Numbered from the stretch's first letter, positions 1-9,395 are shown. The stretch is 64,000 nt of DNA from Clostridium sp. OS1-26 (GCF_030915445.1 NZ_CP133264.1:248001-312000), one strand, 5' to 3'. A program made the numbers and translations. The notes: generated by a model from the sequence alone, not told the origin.

Positions 1-49
1 CCTCCTGAGTTATCATTCCTGATACTGCAGTATAAAGCCCTCTTATCAT
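1..49 (-). CDS. flgG: flagellar basal-body rod protein FlgF/FlgG, N-terminal fragment
   Basis: Only the first 16 codons lie in the window; the gene runs off the left edge. They read MIRGLYTAVSGMITQE, the N-terminal rod-family signature shared by FlgF and FlgG, which build the distal rod that passes through the cell wall. The start is ATG with AAGGGAGTGA just upstream, and it overlaps the stop of the preceding small gene as ATGA, so the two are probably translationally coupled. FlgF and FlgG cannot be told apart from so short a piece. The family call is secure; the exact paralogue is not. Confidence 0.75.
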   Translation of the reverse strand, partial: MIRGLYTAVSGMITQE

Positions 50-273
50 TTGCTCACTCCCTTATCATTAATAACCTTTACTTCGTCTGGATACATCATT
101 CCCATGGATCTAGCTCTATCTTCAATTTGACTTTTGCTCAATTGATAGTTAACTTTAGCTCCTGCCATAGCTGTTGTAGCTATGACAATACCTATACCTA
201 TACCTATTAAAATTTTTCTGTCACTTAAAAAACCTATTACAATCTTTACTTTATGTATAATTCTTTTATTAAT
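46..273 (-). CDS. small single-pass membrane protein of the fla operon, possible ATT start
   Basis: About 75 codons in an open frame between the DUF6115 gene and flgF/G. The product has a basic N terminus, a hydrophobic Gly/Ile-rich segment (ILIGIGIGIVIATTAMA) and a charged tail ending VINDKGVSK. The frame has no ATG, GTG or TTG before the membrane segment. The best start is ATT at 271-273, preceded by AAGGGGG with a 7-nt gap, which overlaps the end of the DUF6115 gene. The first ATG in frame lies after the hydrophobic segment and would remove it. The stop overlaps the flgF/G start, so the frame is placed like a coupled operon gene. I do not recognise the family. The start is uncertain, and a base-calling error could also explain the missing start codon. 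Confidence 0.5.
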   Translation of the reverse strand: MNKRIIHKVKIVIGFLSDRKILIGIGIGIVIATTAMAGAKVNYQLSKSQIEDRARSMGMMYPDEVKVINDKGVSK

Positions 274-884
274 AGTACTTCCCCCTTGCCAATACCTATC
301 TTTTCTGATATTTCATCAACAGATAAACCTTCATCTAAAAGCTTACTTATTTCTTCTACTTTTACGTTATTATGTTTTACGTTGTTATCTTTTTTCTGAT
401 AAGCTTCATTAGTTTTATTTATATTTTTATCTACTGTATTATTCTCATCTATGCCATTTATAGGCGTACTATCATCGATTAAATAATTGACAAATGCATT
501 GTTCTCATTTACATCTATACTATTAATTACATCCTTACTACCACTAATATTTTCGTATTTTATATCCTCTTTATTTAGTATATAATCTTCATTTTTATAA
601 TTATTTTCTGTTTTTTCTTTATTATTACTTCTATAATCATTCTCTATATAAATATCATTTTCACTTAGTTCTCTATCAGCTTTTAAGTTTTCAATCTCCC
701 TTTGCAACTCTAAAATAGTTTCCGCAAATTCTTTTCTAAGCTTTCCTATCTCTATATCATAATCCTTCATACTGTTTTCACTATGTTCTAAAACATTACT
801 GAAAGTTTTCTTTTCCTTTCTAATAGCATTAACATTTAGCGCTATTAGAAGTATTCCAATTAATAAAAGCCCAACCGCAGTCAT
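246..884 (-). CDS. DUF6115 membrane-anchored coiled-coil protein
   Basis: 212 residues. Residues 1-20 form one membrane segment, followed by a basic stop-transfer and a charged stretch with coiled-coil character (about 25-70), then a long low-complexity Asn/Lys/Glu linker. The C terminus (about 180-212, LLDEGLSVDEISEKIGIGKG) is a helix-turn-helix-like motif matching the DUF6115 family found next to sigD in clostridial and bacillar fla operons. Function is unknown. It lies just after sigD and overlaps the following small gene. The start ATG has AGGAGG a few bases upstream. The family call rests on the C-terminal motif and the position. Confidence 0.75.
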   Translation of the reverse strand: MTAVGLLLIGILLIALNVNAIRKEKKTFSNVLEHSENSMKDYDIEIGKLRKEFAETILELQREIENLKADRELSENDIYIENDYRSNNKEKTENNYKNEDYILNKEDIKYENISGSKDVINSIDVNENNAFVNYLIDDSTPINGIDENNTVDKNINKTNEAYQKKDNNVKHNNVKVEEISKLLDEGLSVDEISEKIGIGKGEVLLIKELYIK

Positions 885-920
885 AGCTCCTCCTAAATTT
901 AAATTTTTGTAATTTTATTA

Positions 921-958
921 ATATATGAGTTAGAAGAATATTCTTCTAACTCATATAT
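921..958. other. perfect 38-bp palindrome covering the sigD stop codon
   Basis: Arms 921-939 and 940-958 are exact reverse complements with no loop. The palindrome contains the last codons and TAG stop of sigD. Neither side has a convincing U-tract, so it is not a typical intrinsic terminator. It may be an RNA 3'-end stabiliser, a processing site or an attenuator between sigD and the DUF6115 gene. Confidence 0.8.
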
Positions 959-1674
959 TTCAATTTAACCATAGCTTTCCTCAAATGAACTATAGCTCTA
1001 CTATGAAGCTGACATACTCTAGATTCTGAAACACTTAGCACCTGTCCGATTTCCTTTAATGTTAGTCCATCATAATAATATAGAGACAAAACTGTCCTAT
1101 CTTTTTCATTTAGCAGATCTATTGCCTTAGCTAAATATTCTAATTCTTCTTTCTCTTCAAGACTTTTCTCAGGACTTGGACTTTTATCGTCCTGAATAGT
1201 ACCGATAAGAGGAATATCATCTTCTTCTGAAAATATTAAGTCCTCTAAAGACACAATTGATATATAGTTTATATAGTTCTCGATTTCCATCATTTCTTTT
1301 AAGCTAATTTTAAGCTCTGCAGTTATTTCTGCATCTGACGGCTCTCTTCCAAATCGTTTTTGAAGTCTTTCTACTGCATCATTATATCTGTTGAGCTTAT
1401 CCATAGCTCCCTTTGATATCGGGCTATTTTTTCTCAATTCATCTATCATTGCTCCCTTTATTCTTATAGATGCATATGTAGAAAACTTCATTCCTCTTGT
1501 TTCATCGAATTTACTTATTGCATCCATAAGCCCAAGCATTCCATAGCTTACTAGATCCTCATATTCTATATACTTAGTCTTTCCTATTATTACTCTTGAA
1601 GCTATATATTTAACTAATGGTATATACTTTTTAACCAGTTCTTCTTTTACATCCAAGCCATCAACTAGTGACAT
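946..1674 (-). CDS. sigD: RNA polymerase sigma factor for flagellar genes (sigma-28, SigD/FliA)
   Basis: 242 residues, the normal size for the FliA/SigD branch of group 3 sigma-70 factors. Region 2 (about 15-85) has YEDLVSYGMLGLMDAISKFD, and the core- and -10-binding stretch FSTYASIRIKGAMIDELR follows. Region 3 lies at about 95-150. Region 4 (about 185-240) has the helix-turn-helix LTLKEIGQVLSVSESRVCQL. It should direct late genes such as flagellin and motor genes. It is placed near the end of the fla operon, where distance from the promoter is known in Bacillus to limit SigD dose. The start ATG follows a GGGGGAG ribosome site. Confidence 0.96.
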   Translation of the reverse strand: MSLVDGLDVKEELVKKYIPLVKYIASRVIIGKTKYIEYEDLVSYGMLGLMDAISKFDETRGMKFSTYASIRIKGAMIDELRKNSPISKGAMDKLNRYNDAVERLQKRFGREPSDAEITAELKISLKEMMEIENYINYISIVSLEDLIFSEEDDIPLIGTIQDDKSPSPEKSLEEKEELEYLAKAIDLLNEKDRTVLSLYYYDGLTLKEIGQVLSVSESRVCQLHSRAIVHLRKAMVKLKYMS

Positions 1675-1678
1675 GAAG

Positions 1679-2353
1679 CTACTCCCCCTTTGCTCCCTTC
1701 TTCATCTGCTCTCTCATAGTTTTAAAAACCAACCTTATTATAGATTCTCCAGTTAATCTATCTAAATCTACAAAGGACACTCCACAAATAATTTTAGGAT
1801 TTTTTCTATCATTTTCTATTCTCACAATTTTCCCTTTTACTGCAAGATTTTCATCACCAAATGGAATGTTCATCATCAGCATACTTCCTAAGCTAAGTCT
1901 TTTCTCAAGTTTCCTATCTATTGCTAATCTTAATCCTCCACCACTTATATCAAGTGAATATGCATCAAAGAACTCAATTTGATTATTGCCTATATTCTCA
2001 ATTTTCTTGCTATTTTCTAATATTCCACAATATATATTAATCATCAAAGGTACTCTTGCAAAGTTTCTTCTCTGATACATTACTACCTTTTCTGGTCTTT
2101 TTAACATTATTATCAGAAGCTTGTCTATTTTTCTTCCTGAAACTACCGTTTCAAACCTATAAATATCCTTATTATAGTAATAAAGACATACCACCTTCTC
2201 GCCTTTTCTAAGCGGTACATATTTTCCTTCATTTACTGGTATGCTTATTCCAATATATTCATCTGTTATATCCTGAATATTGCTTTTATAGATTCCATCT
2301 TCCATTTCTATTTCTATTTTCTGATTAACTAAGAACTCCACATTGTCGCTCAT
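1679..2353 (-). CDS. PilZ-domain c-di-GMP receptor, YcgR/FlgZ type
   Basis: 224 residues. The N-terminal part (about 1-90) resembles the YcgR flagellar-brake N domain, and a PilZ domain follows (about 94-215). The c-di-GMP motifs are intact: RxxxR as RNFAR (96-100) and DxSxxG as DISGGG (135-140). Known relatives bind c-di-GMP and slow or stop the motor through MotA or FliG, so this is the likely output of c-di-GMP signalling in this locus. It sits between flhG and sigD, as in other clostridia, and ends four bases before the sigD start. Confidence 0.93.
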   Translation of the reverse strand: MSDNVEFLVNQKIEIEMEDGIYKSNIQDITDEYIGISIPVNEGKYVPLRKGEKVVCLYYYNKDIYRFETVVSGRKIDKLLIIMLKRPEKVVMYQRRNFARVPLMINIYCGILENSKKIENIGNNQIEFFDAYSLDISGGGLRLAIDRKLEKRLSLGSMLMMNIPFGDENLAVKGKIVRIENDRKNPKIICGVSFVDLDRLTGESIIRLVFKTMREQMKKGAKGE

Positions 2354-2366
2354 TAAAACCTACCCC

Positions 2367-3245
2367 TTATGAAAAAATATTGAAAACCTTTTTGAAAAAA
2401 TCCTGTACACTACGTCCTCTTTTATCAGTTTCTAATCCTATAATTTTACCTGCTATGTAGTTTAAATCTTTAGCCACATCAGAATTAGGATAGCTAATTA
2501 AAAAGGGCTGCTGTTTACGGACAGCTTGAATAAGTTTCTTATCATCTGATAAATATCCTAAATACTGTAAGTCAATATTTAAAAATTTCGATACAGCATT
2601 ATTAAACTTATTAAAAGTACTTTCACCCTCTTTTGATTCTATAGTTCTATTCACTATAACCTTTGCGTTATCCCTTATCTTAAAATGACTTACAGCTTTA
2701 AGTAAACTATAAGCATCTGTAAGAGAAGTAGGTTCTGGTGTAGTTATTACTATTAATTCCTCGCAGCAAGAAATAAAACCAAGCACGTCTCTATTAACAC
2801 CAGCACCTGTATCCATAATAATATAATCAAGGTCTTCTAAACATGTTAACTTAGCCAAGAAACTATCTCTTTGTTTGTCAGTCATTTGCTCAATTTTTGA
2901 AACCCCTGTACCTCCTGGAAGGAGTTTTACTCCAAAAGGTCCTTCTACTATCACCTCTTCTATTTTTTTGCCACCAAATATTACATCATAGACATTATAT
3001 TTAGGCAAGAATCCCATAAGTACATCATCGTTCCCTAGTCCCATATCTGCATCGAATATTAACACTTTATTACCCATTTTTTGAAGGGCAATAGATAAGT
3101 TTACTACAAAATTACTTTTTCCTACTCCACCTTTACCAGAAGTTACTGTAATTATTTTAGGTCTCGATATGTTTTCTCTTTGTTCGTTACTGTCTTTATT
3201 TTGCTGCTGTACTAGCTGTCTCAGTTTCTGAGCTTGATCTAACAT
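2367..3245 (-). CDS. flhG: flagellar number regulator, MinD/ParA-like ATPase FlhG (FleN/YlxH)
   Basis: 292 residues. The deviant Walker A motif SGKGGVGKS lies at 36-44 with the signature second lysine, and the MinD-type switch motif lies around DADMGLGNDDVL. The N-terminal DQAQKLRQLV matches the DQAxxLR activator helix that stimulates the FlhF GTPase. Together FlhF and FlhG set the place and number of flagella. The start overlaps the end of flhF by seven bases, so translation is coupled. Confidence 0.95.
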   Translation of the reverse strand: MLDQAQKLRQLVQQQNKDSNEQRENISRPKIITVTSGKGGVGKSNFVVNLSIALQKMGNKVLIFDADMGLGNDDVLMGFLPKYNVYDVIFGGKKIEEVIVEGPFGVKLLPGGTGVSKIEQMTDKQRDSFLAKLTCLEDLDYIIMDTGAGVNRDVLGFISCCEELIVITTPEPTSLTDAYSLLKAVSHFKIRDNAKVIVNRTIESKEGESTFNKFNNAVSKFLNIDLQYLGYLSDDKKLIQAVRKQQPFLISYPNSDVAKDLNYIAGKIIGLETDKRGRSVQDFFKKVFNIFS

Positions 3246-4393
3246 ACTTTATCCTCTCCTAGTATAAGTTTGGTTATTTCTTCAGAAGTCAGTACTTTTA
3301 CGTCATCTGGTACATTCTGACCTGTTGTAATAAAGCTTATAGGCTTCTTTGCACTTTTCACTATATTTAATATAGAACCATAAGTAGAGGTTTCGTCTAG
3401 TTTCGTAATTATTATATTATTATAGTTTAGGGGTTTATATCCATCTATTATTATATCAATATCTTTATTTTTTGTAGTACAACTTATAACAAGATGTATA
3501 TTTTCTGTTCTCACCTTATCAATAAAGGCCCTAAGTTCGGAAATCTGCATAGTATTCTTGCTGCTTCTTCCAGTAGTATCAACAAGAATAACATCACAAT
3601 CTGCCATACTTTCTAATGCAGATTGCATATCTTTAATGGCAAATACTACGTTAAAAGGTATATTCATTATGTCAGCATATGTTTTAAGCTGTTCAACAGC
3701 TCCTATTCTATATGTATCTATAGTTATAAGTCCGACTTTTTTATTTTCAATTAGTGAAAGTCTTCCAGCAAGCTTAGCTATAGTTGTAGTCTTTCCAACA
3801 CCTGTTGGGCCAACTAATACTATTACATTCTCTTCTTTGCTTTGAGATACCTTAACCATATTATTTACTATTTCTTTAAGCTTTTCTTCCTCTGTTCTAT
3901 CATCATTGATTTCATTTACCATTTTCACGATTTCACTAATAATTTTGCTATCAACATCACTACTCTCAAGTTTCATGTGAGTCTTGTTTTTGGGTGTATT
4001 AACCACTGATGATGAGTTTATCATGTCCTTAAGCATATTTCGCATCTCTTGTACTTCTTTTACAAGTTCTTCATTATCTTTACTTGGACTATCTTGAGCT
4101 TTTATAAGCTTAGATGCTGCTGTTTCTTGATTATAAGTATTTTTATGCTCACTTACTTTATTTTTCATTAATCTTTTTACTGCTTCAATTCCTTCTTCGA
4201 TACTTTCCTTGTTGCTATTTTTATTATTATCTATTGCTGCAGTAACTTCAATCATTTTCTTTGAAAATAAACCTAAAAAACCACCTTTTTTAATCTTTCT
4301 CTGGCTTACTATGATTGCATCTTTTCCCAGCTCATACCTTATTCGAGTTAGTGCTTCATTCATATTATTTACGGTATATTTCTTTATAATCAT
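3239..4393 (-). CDS. flhF: SRP-type GTPase FlhF, flagellar placement
   Basis: 384 residues: a variable B domain (about 1-110), an N helical domain (about 110-185) and an SRP-family G domain (about 186-380). The P-loop GPTGVGKTT is at 195-203, with DTYRIGAVEQL and DTTGRS motifs following. Known FlhF proteins recruit early basal-body parts to the membrane and are switched off by FlhG, encoded immediately downstream. The ATG start overlaps the flhA stop as TAATG. Confidence 0.96.
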   Translation of the reverse strand: MIIKKYTVNNMNEALTRIRYELGKDAIIVSQRKIKKGGFLGLFSKKMIEVTAAIDNNKNSNKESIEEGIEAVKRLMKNKVSEHKNTYNQETAASKLIKAQDSPSKDNEELVKEVQEMRNMLKDMINSSSVVNTPKNKTHMKLESSDVDSKIISEIVKMVNEINDDRTEEEKLKEIVNNMVKVSQSKEENVIVLVGPTGVGKTTTIAKLAGRLSLIENKKVGLITIDTYRIGAVEQLKTYADIMNIPFNVVFAIKDMQSALESMADCDVILVDTTGRSSKNTMQISELRAFIDKVRTENIHLVISCTTKNKDIDIIIDGYKPLNYNNIIITKLDETSTYGSILNIVKSAKKPISFITTGQNVPDDVKVLTSEEITKLILGEDKVC

Positions 4394-6459
4394 TATATTG
4401 AAACCACTCCTTCGGTTTTTATCTCAATATCATTAGGTATTTCATTAAGTGATAAAACACTCACTGCTGGAAAAACCATCTCAATCAGCCTCCTGAAAGC
4501 CGGTCTTACTTTTGGTGAGACCAAAACCACTGGTTGATTTTCATAAAAATATACTGAATCTAAAGTATCCTTTAGTGCATTCAATATTCTTCCTGTAACT
4601 TCAGGATCTATCGCCGGGAATGAACCCTGCATTGATTTTTGTATATTATTACTTATTAAATCTTCTATTTGTGGATTTAATGTAATTACTGTAATTGATC
4701 CACTATCGTCTACCATAGGATTACATATACTTCTTCCAAGTGCAAATCGCACATACTCAGTTAAGACTTCAATATCCTTTGTAGTTCTAGAATTATCTGC
4801 TAAAGACTCCATTATTGTTACCATATCTTTGATTGGCACTCTTTCTCTTAAAAGATTCTGAAGTACTTTCTGCAGCTCTCCTATAGTTAGAAGGTCTGGT
4901 ATAAGTTCTTCTACAACGGTGCTGTACTTCTCTTTTACAGAATCTACAATTAACTTAACTTCCTGTCTACCCAATAATTCATAACAATGATTTTTTATAG
5001 TTTCAGTTAAGTGGGTAACCATAACCGTAGTGGGATCTACTACTGTAAGCCCCTTTATCTCTGCTTCTTCTCTTTGGTCTTTATTTACCCAGATTGCAGG
5101 TAATCCAAAGGATGGCTCAACTGTTCTTATTCCTTGAATTTCCGTTTCTCCATTAGTAGGATCCATACAAAGAAGCATGTTAGGCATAAGTTCTCCTTTA
5201 GCTACTACTGTACCCCTTATCTTTATAACATACTCATTGGTTTTTAACTGAAGATTGTCCCTTATTCTAATAGGTTGTACCACTATTCCCATTTCTATAG
5301 CACACTGTCTTCTTACAGAGGTTATTCTTTGAAGAAGATCTCCCCCTGAAACCTCGTCTGCCAGTGGAATAAGTCCATAACCTATTTCTACCTCCATAGG
5401 TTCAACAGAAATCAAGCTCATAACATTTTCTGGCTCCTTGCTTTCTATTTCTGTTATTTCCTGCTGTTCTATCTCAATTTGCTCTATAGTCTTCTCTTTT
5501 TCTTCTTTATATAGAAGATATGCAGATATTCCACAGGCTACTGATAAGATAAAAAAAGCTAAGTGTGGAAGTCCTGGTATAATAGCTAAGAATAAAAGTA
5601 CTACTGAAGCTATTGCTATAACCTTTGGAAATCCTGTTAATTGTCTTATTGCTAAGGTACCAAAGTTTTCATCACTACCTGAACGAGTAACTAGTATACC
5701 TGAAGCTGTAGATATTAATAGTGCTGGCACTTGTGTTACAAGACCATCTCCTATAGTAAGTCTTGTATAAGTTTGTGCAGCTGTGGAGGCATCCATATTC
5801 AGCATCACAACTCCTATGATGATACCTCCAATAATATTTATTGCTGTAATTATAATACCTGCTATAGCATCTCCTTTAATGAACTTAGAAGCACCGTCCA
5901 TTGCTCCATAAAAATCTGCTTCCTGCTGCAATCTTTTTCTTCTTTCCCTTGCTCCCATTTCGTCAATTAAGCCTGCATTTAAATCTGCATCTATACTCAT
6001 CTGTTTACCTGGCATAGCATCAAGTGTAAATCTTGCAGATACTTCTGATACTCTACCAGCACCGTTTGTAATTACAATAAACTGTATAATTACTATAATT
6101 AAGAATATTATTATACCAACAACATAGTTTCCTCCAACAACGAAACTACCGAAGGCATTTATTACTTCTCCTGCATAAGCATCCTTTAATATTAACCTTG
6201 CTGAAGATATGTTTAAAGCAAGTCTAAACAAGGTTGTTATAAGTAGTAACGTTGGAAATACAGAAAACTGCAGCACTTCTGTAGTAAACAGTGTTAAAAG
6301 TATAATTACTACGGATATAGTAATGTTAAAAGATAACAGTATGTCCAGTATTTCTGGTGGAAGTGGTATTATGATCATAAGTACTACAGATATAACCACA
6401 AAGGCCATTATTATATCCATATTATTTTTTAGACTAAACCTTTTTCTGCTGTTTTCCAA
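4393..6459 (-). CDS. flhA: flagellar type III export gate protein FlhA
   Basis: 688 residues, normal length. There are about eight transmembrane helices in the first 330 residues, and the FHIPEP signature region is RFTLDAMPGKQMSIDADLN. The cytoplasmic C-terminal domain forms the docking ring for export substrates and chaperones. The start is TTG with GGGGTGAT upstream. It sits between the fliR-flhB fusion and flhF, the usual order. Nothing is missing. Confidence 0.97.
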   Translation of the reverse strand: MENSRKRFSLKNNMDIIMAFVVISVVLMIIIPLPPEILDILLSFNITISVVIILLTLFTTEVLQFSVFPTLLLITTLFRLALNISSARLILKDAYAGEVINAFGSFVVGGNYVVGIIIFLIIVIIQFIVITNGAGRVSEVSARFTLDAMPGKQMSIDADLNAGLIDEMGARERRKRLQQEADFYGAMDGASKFIKGDAIAGIIITAINIIGGIIIGVVMLNMDASTAAQTYTRLTIGDGLVTQVPALLISTASGILVTRSGSDENFGTLAIRQLTGFPKVIAIASVVLLFLAIIPGLPHLAFFILSVACGISAYLLYKEEKEKTIEQIEIEQQEITEIESKEPENVMSLISVEPMEVEIGYGLIPLADEVSGGDLLQRITSVRRQCAIEMGIVVQPIRIRDNLQLKTNEYVIKIRGTVVAKGELMPNMLLCMDPTNGETEIQGIRTVEPSFGLPAIWVNKDQREEAEIKGLTVVDPTTVMVTHLTETIKNHCYELLGRQEVKLIVDSVKEKYSTVVEELIPDLLTIGELQKVLQNLLRERVPIKDMVTIMESLADNSRTTKDIEVLTEYVRFALGRSICNPMVDDSGSITVITLNPQIEDLISNNIQKSMQGSFPAIDPEVTGRILNALKDTLDSVYFYENQPVVLVSPKVRPAFRRLIEMVFPAVSVLSLNEIPNDIEIKTEGVVSI

Positions 6460-6474
6460 AATATCACCCCGGTT

Positions 6475-8304
6475 TTACTTCTTCTTTTTAATCTTATATA
6501 CAATCGCCAGTATCTCTGCTACTGCTTGATACATTTCAACAGGAATTTCTTCTTCTAAATCTACCTGTTCATAAATCAATCTAGCTAAAGGTTTATTTTC
6601 GATAATAGGTACTTCATTTTCTTTAGCTATTTCTTTTATTTTTATAGCCACTTTGTCAGCGCCCTTTGCTAAAACTGTCGGAGCGCTTTGTCCTTCCTCG
6701 TAACCTAGGGCTACTGCTATATGTGTCGGATTTGTTACAACTACTGTAGCTTTAGGCACTTCCTGCATCATTCTTCTCATGGCCATTTCTCTTTGTTTCT
6801 GCCTAATCTTACCCTTTATTTGAGGATCTCCCTCATCTTGCTTAAACTCTTCCTTTACTTCTTGTTTAGACATTCTCAAATCTTTATTGTACTGAAACCT
6901 TTGAAATAAATAGTCTATAATTGCTATAACAATCATTATAATTGTTATCCTAAAGAAAATGCCTATTGTAAGATTTCCTACAGCTTCCATTACCGCAGCT
7001 GGCTTTAAATCTCCTAGTGAAAGTATGTACGTATAGTTACTAAGCACATATTTAACACCTACATATCCTACCACTATAACTATAGCTGAATCTTTAAATA
7101 ATTCCATTACAGCTCTCATGGAAAACATTCTCTTCAAACCATTTAAAGGATTCAACTTGGAAAAATCAGGCTTTAATGGTTCTGAGGTAATTAAAGCTCC
7201 TGTCTGAAGAAAATTTGCTAAGATTCCCATTAACATAATAGGAATAACAATTGGTAAAAATATTATTCCAATTCTCCATACTACTATAAAGGCTATTTTC
7301 TGCACACTATCGTAAGTTAGGGCTGTTGCTGTGTAATTATTTAAAAAGGCAATCATAGTTTCTTTAAGTTGATTCCCTGCATACCCTCCTAAACTTAACA
7401 ACACAATCGTAGATACTAATAAAGTCAGCGTTAAAGCTATTTCTTTACTTCTAGCTATTTGACCTTTTTTTCTGGCCTCACTCTTTTTTCTAGGAGTAGC
7501 CTCTTCAGTTTTATCATCTGATGCGAATATTATAAGTAAGGGTATTGTTTTATAAAATCCCCTTATTGCGTCCGGTATTCCATAAAAAGAATTTTCTATT
7601 ATCCTTAAAAATATAGGTAGCGCAAAACAAAAGGCTCCAAGGCCTACAAGAATTTTAATTGGTAGTCCAAGAATCATTATATTTAACTGAGGAACAGTTC
7701 TTGAAATAAGTCCCATAGTTAAATCTGTTATAAAAATTATCAATATAATAGGTATTGCTATTTTCAACGCTATAGCAAAGTATTCAATAAAAACCCTTAT
7801 TATAATATTTATTGAACTCTGACCCAAGAAAAAATTTCCAAGCTTTATCACACTAAAACTTTCCATTAATGCCTTAATGAGCATATGATGTCCATCCACT
7901 ATAAAAAAAACTATAATGCTAAGCCAATATAATAAATTTTCTAATAATGTAGTATTGCTTTTTGAATTTGGATCAAACATACTCATCATTGAAAAACCAA
8001 TTTGCATATCCATAAGGTGACCTGCAATTTTTACTGAGGTAAAACATAAATTTGTTATAAAACCTAAAGTCAAACCTGCAGCCGCTTCATTTAAGCAGTT
8101 AATTATAAATGGTAAATTGTTATTTATAGTATGTATTCCTGAATAGTCAATTCCCGGTATTAATATATATGCCATAATTAAGGTTAATCCTACCTTAATA
8201 GCGTTTGGGGTACCATTTGGGAAAAATACAGGAACTATAACGAAAAAGCAAAACATCCTAATGGTTATTAATATTAATGCTGTAAAGTATATGGTATCTA
8301 TCAA
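6475..8304 (-). CDS. fliR-flhB: fused flagellar export proteins FliR-FlhB
   Basis: One reading frame joins FliR (about 1-258, membrane part of the export gate) to FlhB (about 262-609), which starts at DDKTEEATPRKKSEARKKG. The FlhB autocleavage motif NPTH is intact about 85 residues from the C terminus, so the substrate-specificity switch should work. Such fusions are known from clostridia. I place the start at TTG 8304, because GAGGTG lies 6 nt upstream. A GTG three codons earlier (8313) overlaps that ribosome site and is less likely. Genes are closely spaced on both sides. Confidence 0.95.
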   Translation of the reverse strand: MIDTIYFTALILITIRMFCFFVIVPVFFPNGTPNAIKVGLTLIMAYILIPGIDYSGIHTINNNLPFIINCLNEAAAGLTLGFITNLCFTSVKIAGHLMDMQIGFSMMSMFDPNSKSNTTLLENLLYWLSIIVFFIVDGHHMLIKALMESFSVIKLGNFFLGQSSINIIIRVFIEYFAIALKIAIPIILIIFITDLTMGLISRTVPQLNIMILGLPIKILVGLGAFCFALPIFLRIIENSFYGIPDAIRGFYKTIPLLIIFASDDKTEEATPRKKSEARKKGQIARSKEIALTLTLLVSTIVLLSLGGYAGNQLKETMIAFLNNYTATALTYDSVQKIAFIVVWRIGIIFLPIVIPIMLMGILANFLQTGALITSEPLKPDFSKLNPLNGLKRMFSMRAVMELFKDSAIVIVVGYVGVKYVLSNYTYILSLGDLKPAAVMEAVGNLTIGIFFRITIIMIVIAIIDYLFQRFQYNKDLRMSKQEVKEEFKQDEGDPQIKGKIRQKQREMAMRRMMQEVPKATVVVTNPTHIAVALGYEEGQSAPTVLAKGADKVAIKIKEIAKENEVPIIENKPLARLIYEQVDLEEEIPVEMYQAVAEILAIVYKIKKKK

Positions 8305-8343
8305 AGTTTTCACCTCATTGGAAAAATGCGATGCATTTTTATG

Positions 8344-8613
8344 CTACTGCGTAATATGTGATATATATGTAAATATTCTTGTAGTGAAATTTACAAGTTG
8401 ATGAAGCATCCAACTTCCTGTAAGAAGTCCAACTAAAGCTCCTGCTATAATCTTAGGTACAAAAGTCAAAGTTTGCTCCTGAATTTGAGTTGTAGCCTGG
8501 AATATACTTATTATAAGTCCAACTATTATTGAAACCAAAAGAATAGGTGCTGCTACCATAAGTCCTGTTTGTATGGCATCTTTTATAATGCCTATTACCA
8601 TGTTTTCGCTCAA
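8344..8613 (-). CDS. fliQ: flagellar export gate protein FliQ
   Basis: 89 residues with two transmembrane helices (about 15-40 and 50-75), the full family length. It forms the export gate core with FliP and FliR. The start is TTG with GAGGTGAG upstream. It lies ten bases after fliP and before fliR-flhB, as in most flagellar operons. Confidence 0.96.
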   Translation of the reverse strand: MSENMVIGIIKDAIQTGLMVAAPILLVSIIVGLIISIFQATTQIQEQTLTFVPKIIAGALVGLLTGSWMLHQLVNFTTRIFTYISHITQ

Positions 8614-8623
8614 TTAACTCACC

Positions 8624-9394
8624 TCATGAAAAACTCATAATTAAAGATTTTACAATTAGATACCATCCATCTACCATCACGAACAATAACAATTTGAATG
8701 GCGTAGACACCATTACAGGTGGAAGCATCATCATACCCATTGACATAAGTATACTACCAACAACTAAATCTATTATGAGAAATGGTATATATATTAAAAA
8801 TCCTATTTGAAAAGCGGTTTTTAATTCACTAATAATGTAAGCTGGAACCACAACGTTAAGAGGTGCATTGTCTTTTGTTACCTTATAATTTAATTTTGCT
8901 TCATCAATAAACAGTTTAAAGTCTTTTTGTCTTGTCTGCTTAAGCATAAATTCTCTTAGAGGCTTAGCTCCCTCTTCTATAGCTTGTTCTTGAGTTATTT
9001 TATTTTCAATATATGGTTGTATTGCATTGGTATTTATTTTATTATAAACTGGCTGCATTATAAATACAGTTAAAAATAGAGCCAGTCCAATTAATACTTG
9101 ATTAGGTGGAGATTGCTGTGTTCCCATTGCACTTCTTAAAAACCCAAATACTACTACTATTCTCACAAAGCTTGTCATCATCATAATAAAAGATGGAAGT
9201 AGTGTAAGTATTGTAAGCATTATGAGAAGCTTTATATTTCCTACATACTGATTTGGTGTACTAGCATTATCCACTGATATATTTATCTTAGGTATAGGAA
9301 AGGTATCTGGTGCTGCATGCACCTTTGCTGCTGCAAATACCATAGTAATAAAAATTAAAACTAGTATTATGGCCTTGCTATTTCTCTTATTCAT
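8624..9394 (-). CDS. fliP: flagellar export gate protein FliP
   Basis: About 256 residues: an N-terminal signal-like hydrophobic segment followed by the conserved FliP core (MMMTSFVRIVVVFGFLRSAM and FLIYIPFLIIDLVVGSILMS). FliP is the main ring-forming part of the export gate and has a cleaved signal peptide in known cases. I chose ATG 9394 because AAGGAAG lies seven bases upstream, right at the end of fliO. A start 20 codons earlier (9454) would overlap fliO by about 60 bases and has weaker support. Confidence 0.95.
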   Translation of the reverse strand: MNKRNSKAIILVLIFITMVFAAAKVHAAPDTFPIPKINISVDNASTPNQYVGNIKLLIMLTILTLLPSFIMMMTSFVRIVVVFGFLRSAMGTQQSPPNQVLIGLALFLTVFIMQPVYNKINTNAIQPYIENKITQEQAIEEGAKPLREFMLKQTRQKDFKLFIDEAKLNYKVTKDNAPLNVVVPAYIISELKTAFQIGFLIYIPFLIIDLVVGSILMSMGMMMLPPVMVSTPFKLLLFVMVDGWYLIVKSLIMSFS

Positions 9395-9395
9395 T

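Noticed and set aside
182..412. 76-codon plus-strand frame at the left edge
   Set aside because: It is antisense to the DUF6115 gene and the small membrane protein and has no ribosome site.
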